Shown here: positions 1 through 5,342 of the stretch, in pieces
Numbering within the stretch: the stretch's first letter is position 1
How the letters are laid out: the number at the start of each line of letters is the position of its first letter
Origin: Planctomycetaceae bacterium
GTDB taxonomy: Bacteria; Planctomycetota; Planctomycetia; Pirellulales; Pirellulaceae
Assembly: GCA_018658605.1 (NCBI GenBank)
Contig: JABHUV010000294.1
Location: forward strand, 1 to 5,342
Length of the DNA: 5,342 nt
Direction: 5' to 3'
Made by a program: the position numbers and the translations under genes
Notes under the pieces: generated by a model
Told to the model about the DNA's origin: nothing
Database searches by the model: none
What the model saw: the letters and a program-made list of their open reading frames with translations, nothing else

Positions 1-542
1 CCTCGATTTCGAGAGCGCCGGCCGTCTTGCGATCTTTCGGCGTCGCCATCTCGAGATGCTGGTGTATTTTCATCGTCGAAGTCGATCGACGTCGCGATCT
101 CCTCAGCATCAAACACGACCTCATCATCACGGGTATCAGATTCGCTACGGGAAAACAGTTGGTCAATCGCACACGCCATATCGTCAGTGGTTTCCGCCTG
201 GTTCAAAAGTGCAAGGGGATCGTCAGATAACGCCGAATTTCCCTCCGCCCCACTTTCGCCAACATCATTCTTGTCCTTATTCCCGGACCGCCAGAATGCC
301 CAGCTACCACGTTTCTTCTTTTTTGGGGGCGGTCCGCCGGTCGCAGTTGGATTTTCACTGACAGATGTTTTTTCAGCGGGGGGAATCGGTTCGTCTGTTC
401 CGACAGATTTTTCGCTTGCTGATCGATCCGCCACAGATTCTTTTGACTCAATGGCTTTTTCCGGCGTGATCTCCGGTTCACGTTTACTACCGCCGAGATC
501 CGCAGCAAGAGATTCCCAGTGACTTGTTTTAGAGTCAGTCAT
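1..542 (-). CDS. Hypothetical acidic, disordered protein (N-terminal 180 residues, 3' end beyond window)
   Basis: An uninterrupted minus-strand frame opens with ATG at 542-540 and runs off the left edge with no stop. An in-frame TGA lies 9 bases upstream of the ATG and there is no other start between them, so this start is the only one available; no clear Shine-Dalgarno is seen. The first residues read MTDSKTSHWESLAADLGG. The rest is rich in Glu, Asp, Ser, Pro and Lys, with a proline-lysine knot (PPPKKKKR, residues 71-78) followed by an aromatic patch (WAFW, 81-84). Around 108-132 there is a short segment with helical character (DPLALLNQAE, then MACAIDQLF), then another acidic stretch. No signal peptide or membrane segment is visible, so a cytoplasmic, mostly disordered N-terminus is inferred. 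From memory, planctomycete proteins of unknown function often carry HWxxLAxxLG-like openings, but I cannot name a family. Function unknown; that it is a real gene is fairly sure from frame length and composition. Confidence 0.75.
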   Translation of the reverse strand, partial: MTDSKTSHWESLAADLGGSKREPEITPEKAIESKESVADRSASEKSVGTDEPIPPAEKTSVSENPTATGGPPPKKKKRGSWAFWRSGNKDKNDVGESGAEGNSALSDDPLALLNQAETTDDMACAIDQLFSRSESDTRDDEVVFDAEEIATSIDFDDENTPASRDGDAERSQDGRRSRNR

Positions 543-587
543 GAATATTCATAATCCGTAATGTTTTTAGGGGAGTAAGCAGCCCGT

Positions 588-616
588 ATTCTATCTGTAG
601 AACAGCGAAAACGTAA
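588..616 (-). promoter_or_regulatory. Possible sigma-70-type promoter for the left-edge gene
   Basis: On the minus strand, TAGAAT (588-593, five of six bases of the TATAAT consensus) lies 17 bases from TTACGT (611-616), a poor match to TTGACA. The placement gives a leader of about 40 bases before the ATG at 542. The -10 match and spacing are acceptable but the -35 is weak, so this is only a candidate. Confidence 0.22.
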
Positions 617-663
617 GCTGACAATTGTAATAGTTTTCCCATTACGAGGGCAAGAATTCAGAG

Positions 664-690
664 TCATTGGCGACCATACTATCGCCATGA
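664..690. repeat. Inverted repeat / stem-loop, 9 pairs with one bulge
   Basis: The arms TCAT-T-GGCGA (664-673) and TCGCCATGA (682-690) pair over nine positions with one unpaired T at 668 and an eight-base loop. It lies about 55 bases beyond the stop of the exported-protein gene. On the minus strand it is not followed by a T run, so it is not a textbook intrinsic terminator. It may protect the 3' end of that transcript, take part in termination, or serve as an operator for the next gene. Confidence 0.5.
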
Positions 691-692
691 CA

Positions 693-717
693 TATTTTCA
701 AAGCATGTGTGAAAATA
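693..717. repeat. Perfect 8-bp inverted repeat with 9-base loop
   Basis: TATTTTCA (693-700) and TGAAAATA (710-717) are exact reverse complements around a nine-base loop. It lies only two bases from the stem-loop at 664-690, so the two form a tandem pair behind the exported-protein gene. The A/T-rich stem is weak as RNA, which makes a DNA-binding palindrome as plausible as an RNA hairpin. Confidence 0.45.
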
Positions 718-742
718 ATTTAGCCAACTGAGCACATTAGCT

Positions 743-1951
743 TTAGCGCCGGTCGACAAAGAAATTACCGTTACTACCTACGTCGAACAGCGGGCTGTTA
801 TAGTCAAGATCATAAGGCGTTTTACAACCGGGATAGAACACTAAATTGAATCCAACGTTCCAGCTTTCTTCTCGATAGCCGTCGGTCGCTGAACCTTCTT
901 CTGGAACAAGATAAGTGGCGTTTGCGTCAAATGCCCAATTCTCGTTGATGGGTGCTAGTAGTTGTACTCCTAGTATTCCGTCCTTATTTCCGGTGAATCC
1001 GCCCATCAGCCTCGTCATGACACCAGTTTCTGCATTTATATTGCGAATAAAGAACGTGTAGACATCGACACTATACCATGACTCATTGATGATGCTGGGA
1101 TTGGTTTTGCCTACGCTGGTCCTCGTATCACCGTGGTCGGCATCAAGTGCCATCCAAAATCCGATTTCATGCGAGTCGGGAAACTTCCAACTTATTTCTG
1201 TGCGCACTTGGAGCATATCTAGATTATAGTTCCAGTCATCGTGCATATAGTCAACCACTGCTCCACCCTGTAGGCCCCAGTCAGCGCGATGGAACACTCC
1301 GGTTGTGAGAAATAGTTGTTTACGATCGCTGGTGGTTGTTTCACTACCGGACAAATTCGTTTGTGTGCCGCGTAATCCGAATTGTGCAGACACCTCACCA
1401 CGTCCCAAGCAATTAAAACCTTTTCCAAAATTAAAACCTTCTGTGAACCCGAAACTTGCCGCGCCGCCTCGATTCAAAGGACCAGTAAAAGCGTTGATGC
1501 CGGTAAAAAACGTAAAGCGATCCCAGTCGATCGTCGGGCATGGAATCAAACAACCGTCAGCGCAAATACCTAAACGACCGCCGCAAAAAGAACCAAGACT
1601 ATTTTCGACAATTATTTCCCCAACAACGGGACCCGTACTATTATTGCTATTGATTAACGGGCTTGCTAGAGTTTCGTTCGAGTTAGCTTCCTTGGGATTC
1701 GCTGATAAATTTAGTTCAGCGGGAACCTCTTCAACTCGCAGCACCGAGGACGTATCATCACCGTCGGGTAACGCGTAGGTTGCATGTGAAAGAACAGAGT
1801 CAATCTCCGGGCCGATGATCGTCATTAAGGTAGCGTCCTCAGCCACAGAGGCCCGCAAAGGATTGTCCGCTGCGTAGAGCGCATGTTGAGACGTAAAATA
1901 GGCCGCGAATCCAATTGAGGCAACGATCTTCAGGGATTGTTTAATCAACAT
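743..1951 (-). CDS. Exported beta-rich protein of unknown function (DUF6666-like planctomycete family)
   Basis: The product is 402 residues from ATG 1951. A GTG at 1972 is the only other start (seven residues longer, right after an in-frame TAA); I prefer the ATG because AAGGA (1962-1966) lies 10 bases upstream and the protein then begins directly with a signal peptide: a Lys near the start, a hydrophobic core (IVASIGFAAYF), and a likely cut near LYA-ADN. Residues about 30-115 are an acidic/Asn-rich linker. A cysteine cluster follows (Cys123, 130, 134, 138; spacing CX6CX3CX3C), then a Gly- and aromatic-rich region with alternating short strands to about residue 375, ending FNLVFYPG. This order (FFTGINAFTGPLNRGG, then FGFTEGFNFG, then FTGNKDGILG, then EESWNVGFNLVFYPG) resembles what I remember of DUF6666. 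Periplasmic or outer-membrane location is inferred. The gene is divergent from the sulfatase; no enzyme motif is seen. Confidence 0.85.
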   Translation of the reverse strand: MLIKQSLKIVASIGFAAYFTSQHALYAADNPLRASVAEDATLMTIIGPEIDSVLSHATYALPDGDDTSSVLRVEEVPAELNLSANPKEANSNETLASPLINSNNSTGPVVGEIIVENSLGSFCGGRLGICADGCLIPCPTIDWDRFTFFTGINAFTGPLNRGGAASFGFTEGFNFGKGFNCLGRGEVSAQFGLRGTQTNLSGSETTTSDRKQLFLTTGVFHRADWGLQGGAVVDYMHDDWNYNLDMLQVRTEISWKFPDSHEIGFWMALDADHGDTRTSVGKTNPSIINESWYSVDVYTFFIRNINAETGVMTRLMGGFTGNKDGILGVQLLAPINENWAFDANATYLVPEEGSATDGYREESWNVGFNLVFYPGCKTPYDLDYNSPLFDVGSNGNFFVDRR

Positions 1952-1961
1952 CTTATGGACA

Positions 1962-1966
1962 TCCTT
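1962..1966 (-). promoter_or_regulatory. Ribosome binding site deciding the start of the exported protein
   Basis: AAGGA on the minus strand sits 10 bases before ATG 1951. It lies inside the reading frame that would begin at GTG 1972, which has no comparable purine run in front of it, so it favours the shorter protein. Confidence 0.5.
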
Positions 1967-2096
1967 GTTCACTTAAACACCGAATAAGGTTAATATGCCG
2001 TTAATCGGACAAGTTGGCCAATTCATTAGATAAACCACTATGAATAACCAAATATTCGGGATAACTTTATTTCCAGCGTCATTACAAGAAAATATT
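1967..2096. promoter_or_regulatory. Divergent intergenic control region (exported protein / sulfatase)
   Basis: The genes on either side are transcribed away from this stretch, so it must hold both promoters. Visible elements are an 8-bp palindrome TTGGCCAA (2014-2021) near the middle and two direct copies of GTTAAT (1989-1994 and 2000-2005) whose starts are 11 bases apart, about one helical turn. TTGGCC at 2014-2019 could act as a -35 in either direction, but I see no -10 at proper spacing that I would defend. The existence of promoters here is inferred from gene layout and not from consensus boxes. Confidence 0.4.
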
Positions 2097-3533
2097 ATGC
2101 CAGACCAACGCCCCAATATCATATTTATCATCACGGATCAGCAACGTTTTGATACCATCAATGCCCTAGGCTTTGATTTTATGGACACACCGCACCTTGA
2201 TCGTCTGGTTCGCGAAGGTGTATCCTTTACGGGTTGTCATGTGACCGCGGCGTCTTGCGCTCCGGCACGAGCCAGTCTTTTTAAGGGCTATTACCCACAC
2301 ACTACGGGCATTCTGAAAAACGCAGATCGATGGCGTGAAAGTTGGGTTGAACTACTAAATTCTTCCGGTTATCACTGTACAAATATCGGTAAAATGCATT
2401 CGTGGCCATTCGAAACTCCATTGGGTTTTGACGAGCGATATGTGGTGGAGAACAAAGACCGTTATCTTGAGGGGCGGTATTACTTTGACGAGTGGGATAA
2501 AGCCCTTCGTTTTCGTGGGTTAATCAAACAACAGCGCGAGCAATACCGACAAATTCCGGATTACAATGAAAAATTGGGAGCATTTGACTGGAACCTTCCT
2601 GCAGACACACATCCAGACAACTTTGTCGGAGATATGGCGTGTTGGTGGTTGGATGCGCATCCACACACGAACCCAAAGCCGCTATTTTTACAAATAGGCT
2701 TTCCCGGTCCGCACCCACCCTACGACCCCGTGCCTAGCTATGTCGAGCCGTATCTTGCCAAATCGCTTCCGATAATGGATGTCACTCAGCAGGAGTTGGA
2801 CGCCCAACCACCACCACTGGCGGAACTACGACGACACAATAGTGAAATAGACCACGACTCGGTCATCATGCCGTTAAATCCAACGACAGATCAAAGGCAC
2901 CGCCAACGAGCCTACTATTGTGCCAATGTCACCATGATCGACGAAAAGGTTGGACAAATAATGGAGTCGCTCGACCGAAATGGTTATTTGGACAATACGG
3001 TTGTGATTTTTACAAGCGATCACGGTGACTGCCTCAGCGATCACGGTCACAGTCAAAAATGGACCATGTACGACCTAATAACACAAATTCCATTAATTGT
3101 GTGGTCGCCCGGTCGGTACCCCGCAGGAAAAGTCGTTGATGCACTTTGCCAGCAAATGGACCTTGGACCAACTATTTTGGACCTCGCAGACGTCGATATT
3201 CCCCCAACCCTTGAAGCGGTTAGTTTATCCGCTGCGTTTACCGAGGATGACTGGGCTGGACGAGAATATCTTTTCGCTGAGCAAGCTAAGGATGGGATTT
3301 TGACTGACGCAGAGTTTATGACCATGGTCAGAACGTCGCGTCACAAATTAGTCCATTTCCTGGACGAACCTTTTGGCCAATTATTTGATTTAAAGAGCGA
3401 CCCACAAGAGGTGATTAACCTTTGGGATTCGGCGGAATATGAGACCGTGAAACAAGAAATGCTCGCTGAATTAAGAGAATGGCGAATTCGTAGCGCTTTA
3501 CAAACAGCGGACTTATTCCAGGATCACCGATAG
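2097..3533 (+). CDS. Type I (formylglycine-dependent) sulfatase, S1 family
   Basis: The product (478 residues from ATG 2097) should hydrolyse a sulfate ester or sulfamate; the substrate cannot be told. Family motifs appear in order. RPNIIFIITDQQR (5-17) is the first metal-binding strand, with Asp14. CAPAR (54-58) is the C-X-P-X-R signature whose Cys54 is converted to formylglycine. GKMH (98-101) gives the active-site Lys and His, GPHPPYDP (204-211) another His, and FTSDHGD (305-311) the metal-binding Asp308-His309. QKW follows at 320-322, and the C-terminus has the usual FDLKSDPQEVINLW. All expected catalytic residues are present. An in-frame ATG at 2040 would add 19 residues; I choose 2097 because typical family members begin just before RPN and the extension is not a signal peptide. 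Without one, a cytoplasmic enzyme is inferred, unlike many planctomycete sulfatases. A related phosphonate or phosphodiester hydrolase is possible but less likely. No maturation enzyme is in the window. Confidence 0.93.
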   Translation: MPDQRPNIIFIITDQQRFDTINALGFDFMDTPHLDRLVREGVSFTGCHVTAASCAPARASLFKGYYPHTTGILKNADRWRESWVELLNSSGYHCTNIGKMHSWPFETPLGFDERYVVENKDRYLEGRYYFDEWDKALRFRGLIKQQREQYRQIPDYNEKLGAFDWNLPADTHPDNFVGDMACWWLDAHPHTNPKPLFLQIGFPGPHPPYDPVPSYVEPYLAKSLPIMDVTQQELDAQPPPLAELRRHNSEIDHDSVIMPLNPTTDQRHRQRAYYCANVTMIDEKVGQIMESLDRNGYLDNTVVIFTSDHGDCLSDHGHSQKWTMYDLITQIPLIVWSPGRYPAGKVVDALCQQMDLGPTILDLADVDIPPTLEAVSLSAAFTEDDWAGREYLFAEQAKDGILTDAEFMTMVRTSRHKLVHFLDEPFGQLFDLKSDPQEVINLWDSAEYETVKQEMLAELREWRIRSALQTADLFQDHR

Positions 3534-3566
3534 CCAACAGAAATTTGTAAAACTTCTCGCAAATCA

Positions 3567-3590
3567 AAACTTCCGTCAAATGACGGCGTT
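3567..3590 (-). terminator. Probable terminator of the sigma factor-apt operon (possibly bidirectional)
   Basis: CCGTCA and TGACGG (3573-3586) form a perfect stem of five to six pairs with a tiny loop, extended by AAC/GTT across a small internal loop. On the minus strand the hairpin starts 11 bases after the apt stop codon and is followed by AAGTTTTGATTT, a broken T tract. On the plus strand it stands about 40 bases after the sulfatase stop but is followed by CGTTAC. It therefore fits better as the apt terminator, while also lying where two convergent transcripts meet. Confidence 0.5.
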
Positions 3591-3596
3591 ACTACA

Positions 3597-4121
3597 CTAA
3601 TAATGTATGATGCTTTGCACAGTACGGGGGCTGAGCCGCTCACGAGCGTTTAAAAAATCTAGCTCCACGACAAAACAACAACTAACGACAACAGCTTCTT
3701 GCTTCTCAAGTAAATCGCAACAAGCTTTAATCGTCCCGCCAGTGGCGAGAAGATCGTCAACTAATAAGACGCGGGTACCCTTTTCAACTGCGTCCACATG
3801 CATTTCTAACGTGTCTTTTCCATATTCCAAATCATATTCCAAGGAATTAGTGTCGTATGGGAGTTTCCCAGCTTTACGGATGGGAATAAATCCGCAGTTC
3901 AGCGCTACTGCCACGGGAACTCCGAAGATAAACCCACGAGCATCAGGGGCAGCTACTACGTCGACTTGAAAATTGCAAGCAAGGTCCACAATTGTTGAGA
4001 CAGCTAACCTCAAAGCATCTGCATTTTGTAACAACGGGCAGATATCCTTAAAGTTCACGCCAGGAACGGGATAATCGGGAATGTCTCGGATGTATCGAGA
4101 TAACTTAGCAGCAGGACTCAT
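3597..4121 (-). CDS. apt: Adenine phosphoribosyltransferase
   Basis: The enzyme converts adenine and PRPP into AMP and pyrophosphate in purine salvage and is cytoplasmic. The 174 residues match the usual family length of about 170-180. Visible motifs are the N-terminal APT signature YPVPGVNFKDICPLL (17-31), the APDARGFIFG segment (58-67), the flexible-loop region IRKAGKLPYD (81-90), and the PRPP-binding loop VLLVDDLLATGGT (118-130) with the two Asp residues and the TGGT that hold the ribose phosphate. All are intact. The ATG (4121-4119) overlaps the TAA of the upstream sigma-factor gene by one base (TAATG), and no strong Shine-Dalgarno precedes it, so translation is likely coupled to that of the sigma factor. 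Xanthine or hypoxanthine phosphoribosyltransferases share the PRPP loop, but the N-terminal signature favours APT. Confidence 0.96.
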   Translation of the reverse strand: MSPAAKLSRYIRDIPDYPVPGVNFKDICPLLQNADALRLAVSTIVDLACNFQVDVVAAPDARGFIFGVPVAVALNCGFIPIRKAGKLPYDTNSLEYDLEYGKDTLEMHVDAVEKGTRVLLVDDLLATGGTIKACCDLLEKQEAVVVSCCFVVELDFLNARERLSPRTVQSIIHY

Positions 4122-5005
4122 TAGGCAACCGTTTTCTTGAAGTATCGACGCTCCTGAGGAGCTTTTAGCTCATCGCCGAGTTGAGTCAGGGCCTCGATCT
4201 CTATTTGACGCACGCGCTCACGCGTTATTCCCAAACGCTTACCTATTTCTTTTAGGGTGTGTGGTTGTTGACCATTAAGTCCAAATCTCATTTCAAGAAC
4301 TAGCGAATCTCTTTGGTTCATGTCCTTGAGGCTGTTCATGATATGGTTTAAAGCGTCAGCCTTAACAAGGTTTGCTTCTGGTGTTTTAACACGATCATCA
4401 CTAACGACATCCCCTAGCGCCCAACCGTTTTCATGATGGTCAGATTGTGGCGCCGATGTTTGGACGTGGATTGCTTTACGAATCATCGGTAACTTACGAC
4501 GTTCGATACCTAGTAAACGAGCGACTTCTTCATCTGTTCCGTTGCGTCCTAGCACATCCATAAGGCGGGCATTGGCACGTCGCCATTTAGACAACAACTC
4601 AACCATATAGGCGGGGATGCGAATTGTTTTTGAAGTATTGATCAGTGAACGTTTAATGGACTGCTTAATCCAATAGCTAGCGTAAGTACTAAAGCGCGTT
4701 CCCATCGTGGGGTCGAATCCCTCAACGGCACGCAATAAACCGAGATTACCTTCCTCAATTAAATCCTGGAGCGGTAAGCCGCGGTGATTGTATTTACGGG
4801 CGATATTCACAACCAAACGCAAATTCGCTCGAACCATCCAGTCACGCGCCTCTCCATCCCCCTTCTGGATCTTTCTGGCAAGTTCCTTTTCTTGATCCGC
4901 CGTGAGCAGGTCTGTCGCATTGATTTCACGTAGGTATGTCTCAAGGGGGTTTTGAGGTTTTGCGGATCCTGTTGTGGCTTGTTTTGGGGGGGCAATGGTT
5001 GCCAT
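4121..5005 (-). CDS. RNA polymerase sigma factor, RpoD/SigA type (group 1 or 2)
   Basis: This 294-residue sigma-70 protein directs core RNA polymerase to promoters. After a short Pro/Ala/Gln-rich lead, region 1.2 spans about 18-50 ([10 protein letters not shown]). Region 2 spans about 56-126, with [19 protein letters not shown] (81-99) for core binding and [18 protein letters not shown] (104-121) for -10 recognition and melting. Region 3 starts at [10 protein letters not shown] (127-136). Region 4 spans about 213-281, with the -35-reading helix-turn-helix [20 protein letters not shown] (251-270). Region 1.1 and the large non-conserved insert of many primary sigmas are absent, so it may be either a compact housekeeping factor or an RpoS-like group 2 paralogue; the window cannot decide. 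The ATG at 5005 is supported by AGGAAA upstream. It is the first gene of a two-gene operon with apt, and a terminator at 5138-5180 insulates it from the gene further right. I am sure of the family but not of primary status. Confidence 0.95.
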   Translation of the reverse strand: MATIAPPKQATTGSAKPQNPLETYLREINATDLLTADQEKELARKIQKGDGEARDWMVRANLRLVVNIARKYNHRGLPLQDLIEEGNLGLLRAVEGFDPTMGTRFSTYASYWIKQSIKRSLINTSKTIRIPAYMVELLSKWRRANARLMDVLGRNGTDEEVARLLGIERRKLPMIRKAIHVQTSAPQSDHHENGWALGDVVSDDRVKTPEANLVKADALNHIMNSLKDMNQRDSLVLEMRFGLNGQQPHTLKEIGKRLGITRERVRQIEIEALTQLGDELKAPQERRYFKKTVA

Positions 5006-5013
5006 TTTTCGTA

Positions 5014-5019
5014 TTTCCT
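5014..5019 (-). promoter_or_regulatory. Ribosome binding site of the sigma-factor gene
   Basis: AGGAAA on the minus strand lies 8 bases before the ATG at 5005, a good Shine-Dalgarno position, and supports that start. Confidence 0.6.
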
Positions 5020-5137
5020 ATAACAAATGATTCGAGAATATCCTCGCTAACCTTTGCTATCGGAATGTAAACCCACAACATTAACTTGAGCGGCAAACAT
5101 GCTGACTACGCAGTTCATTCCTACTTTACCGGAGGTA
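5020..5137 (-). promoter_or_regulatory. Upstream region of the sigma factor-apt operon
   Basis: A promoter is expected here because a strong terminator stands upstream and the operon begins at 5005. I could not find a -35/-10 pair with good matches and normal spacing: TTTACA and TATTCT are both present on the minus strand but 25 bases apart. The region therefore holds an unidentified promoter, perhaps one with weak consensus or read by an alternative sigma factor. Confidence 0.3.
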
Positions 5138-5180
5138 ATAAAAAAACCGCACTAACGGAGTGACCCTTTTAGTACGGTTG
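5138..5180 (-). terminator. Intrinsic terminator of the right-edge gene
   Basis: On the minus strand, AACCGTACT (5179-5171) pairs with AGTGCGGTT (5153-5145) over nine positions including one G-U pair, with a 17-base loop. It is followed by a run of seven T (5146-5140). In the plus direction the G-U pair becomes a C-A mismatch and no T run follows, so the signal is directional. It begins 22 bases after the stop codon of the right-edge gene and separates it from the sigma-factor operon. Confidence 0.85.
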
Positions 5181-5201
5181 TAACGGCGCCCGAATGAGCG
5201 T

Positions 5202-5342
5202 TTATTCGTCAGATTCGACAGAATCCACATCTGCAGCTTCTTCTTCAGGAGCTTCTGCGGCTTCTTCTTCAGGAGCTTCTTCTTCAGGAGCTTCTTCTTC
5301 AGGAGCTTCTTCTTCAGGAGCTTCTTCTTCAGGAGCTTCTTC
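5202..5342 (-). CDS. C-terminal acidic tail of an unidentified protein (5' part beyond window)
   Basis: A minus-strand frame enters from the right edge and stops with TAA at 5204-5202, giving the last 46 residues of a protein. They consist of repeated EEEAP units, an interruption EAAEAP, one further EEEAA, and the end DVDSVESDE. No folded domain lies inside the window, so the protein cannot be identified. Acidic Glu/Ala/Pro tails of this sort occur on several planctomycete proteins, including some ribosomal proteins such as S16 as far as I recall, but that is only a guess. The reading frame is supported by the repeat unit being exactly five codons, by the stop, and by a strong terminator beginning 22 bases after it. 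Confidence 0.75.
   Translation of the reverse strand, partial: EEAPEEEAPEEEAPEEEAPEEEAPEEEAAEAPEEEAADVDSVESDE
5271..5342. repeat. 15-bp tandem repeat array in coding sequence
   Basis: The plus-strand unit AGGAGCTTCTTCTTC repeats without error from 5271 to the window edge, 4.8 copies in view. A further unit start lies at 5247, separated by a 9-bp insertion (24 bases to the next). Read on the minus strand, each unit encodes EEEAP. Identity at the DNA level, including synonymous positions, points to recent duplication by slippage or unequal exchange. Confidence 0.9.

Larger units (their letters stand above)
543..742. other. Spacer between two minus-strand genes
   Basis: This 200-base stretch has no convincing reading frame. 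It lies downstream of the exported-protein gene and upstream of the left-edge gene, both on the minus strand. It contains two neighbouring stem-loops (664-690 and 693-717) and a weak third one just after the stop codon (about 723-742: a 6-pair stem including one G-U pair). A possible promoter for the left-edge gene is listed separately. No intrinsic terminator with a clean T tract is visible, so whether the two genes share a transcript is open. Confidence 0.6.

Noticed and set aside
284..336. 9-bp inverted repeat (284-292 / 328-336) as an independent regulatory hairpin
   Set aside because: The 35-base loop and G/C-rich coding context make chance pairing likely; it is kept only as context for the slippery heptamer.
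187..522. Plus-strand open frame of 111 codons and a 101-codon minus-strand frame (203-508) over the same stretch
   Set aside because: Both overlap the longer frame that starts at 542 and runs off the edge, whose composition and N-terminus look like a real protein; these are its shadows.
541..552. 12-bp perfect palindrome ATGAATATTCAT overlapping the start codon of the left-edge gene
   Set aside because: A palindrome of this length is expected about once by chance in a window of this size, and its A/T-rich sequence matches no operator I know.
1305..1778. 157-codon plus-strand frame opposite the exported-protein gene
   Set aside because: It is antisense to a gene with a signal peptide and family-like features, and shows no recognisable motif or ribosome binding site.
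3607..3969. 120-codon plus-strand frame opposite apt
   Set aside because: It is Ser/Thr-rich and lies fully antisense to a clear phosphoribosyltransferase.
5033..5046. Imperfect 14-bp palindrome upstream of the sigma-factor gene
   Set aside because: Only the outer four bases on each side pair cleanly; too weak to call an operator.
5191..5208. Short inverted repeat CGAAT/ATTCG at the 3' end of the right-edge gene
   Set aside because: It is five base pairs long, overlaps the stop codon, and a far better terminator lies just beyond it.

Overview
The window looks like chromosomal DNA from a planctomycete, most likely the Pirellulaceae/Rhodopirellula side of the phylum. This is inferred from gene content: a secreted protein whose sequence resembles a planctomycete-only family of unknown function (DUF6666-like, from memory), a formylglycine-type sulfatase of the kind these genomes carry in large numbers, a compact RpoD-like sigma factor, and two proteins with long acidic, low-complexity segments. 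I see no insertion sequence, integrase, CRISPR array, tRNA or rRNA.

Layout from left to right. Positions 1-542 hold the first 180 codons of a minus-strand gene for a disordered, charged protein that runs off the left edge. Positions 543-742 are a spacer with two adjacent stem-loops. Positions 743-1951 encode a minus-strand exported protein, probably a beta-rich or outer-membrane barrel-like protein. A short divergent spacer (1952-2096) separates it from a plus-strand sulfatase (2097-3533). The sulfatase converges on a minus-strand two-gene operon, with a bidirectionally placed hairpin at 3573-3586 between them. That operon reads from right to left: an RpoD/SigA-type sigma factor (4121-5005), then adenine phosphoribosyltransferase (3597-4121). 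The sigma stop codon and the apt start codon share one base. A spacer with a strong intrinsic terminator (5138-5180) separates this operon from the 3' end of another minus-strand gene (5202-5342), whose product ends in an EEEAP repeat tail.

The sigma factor and apt are almost certainly co-transcribed and translationally coupled. The exported protein and the sulfatase are divergent and could share a control region, but nothing proves a joint function. I found no convincing new multi-gene system. The points that most merit checking are the sigma-apt coupling, the paired hairpins after the exported-protein gene, the exact A_AAA_AAG slippery heptamer in the left-edge gene, and the 15-bp in-frame repeat array at the right edge.
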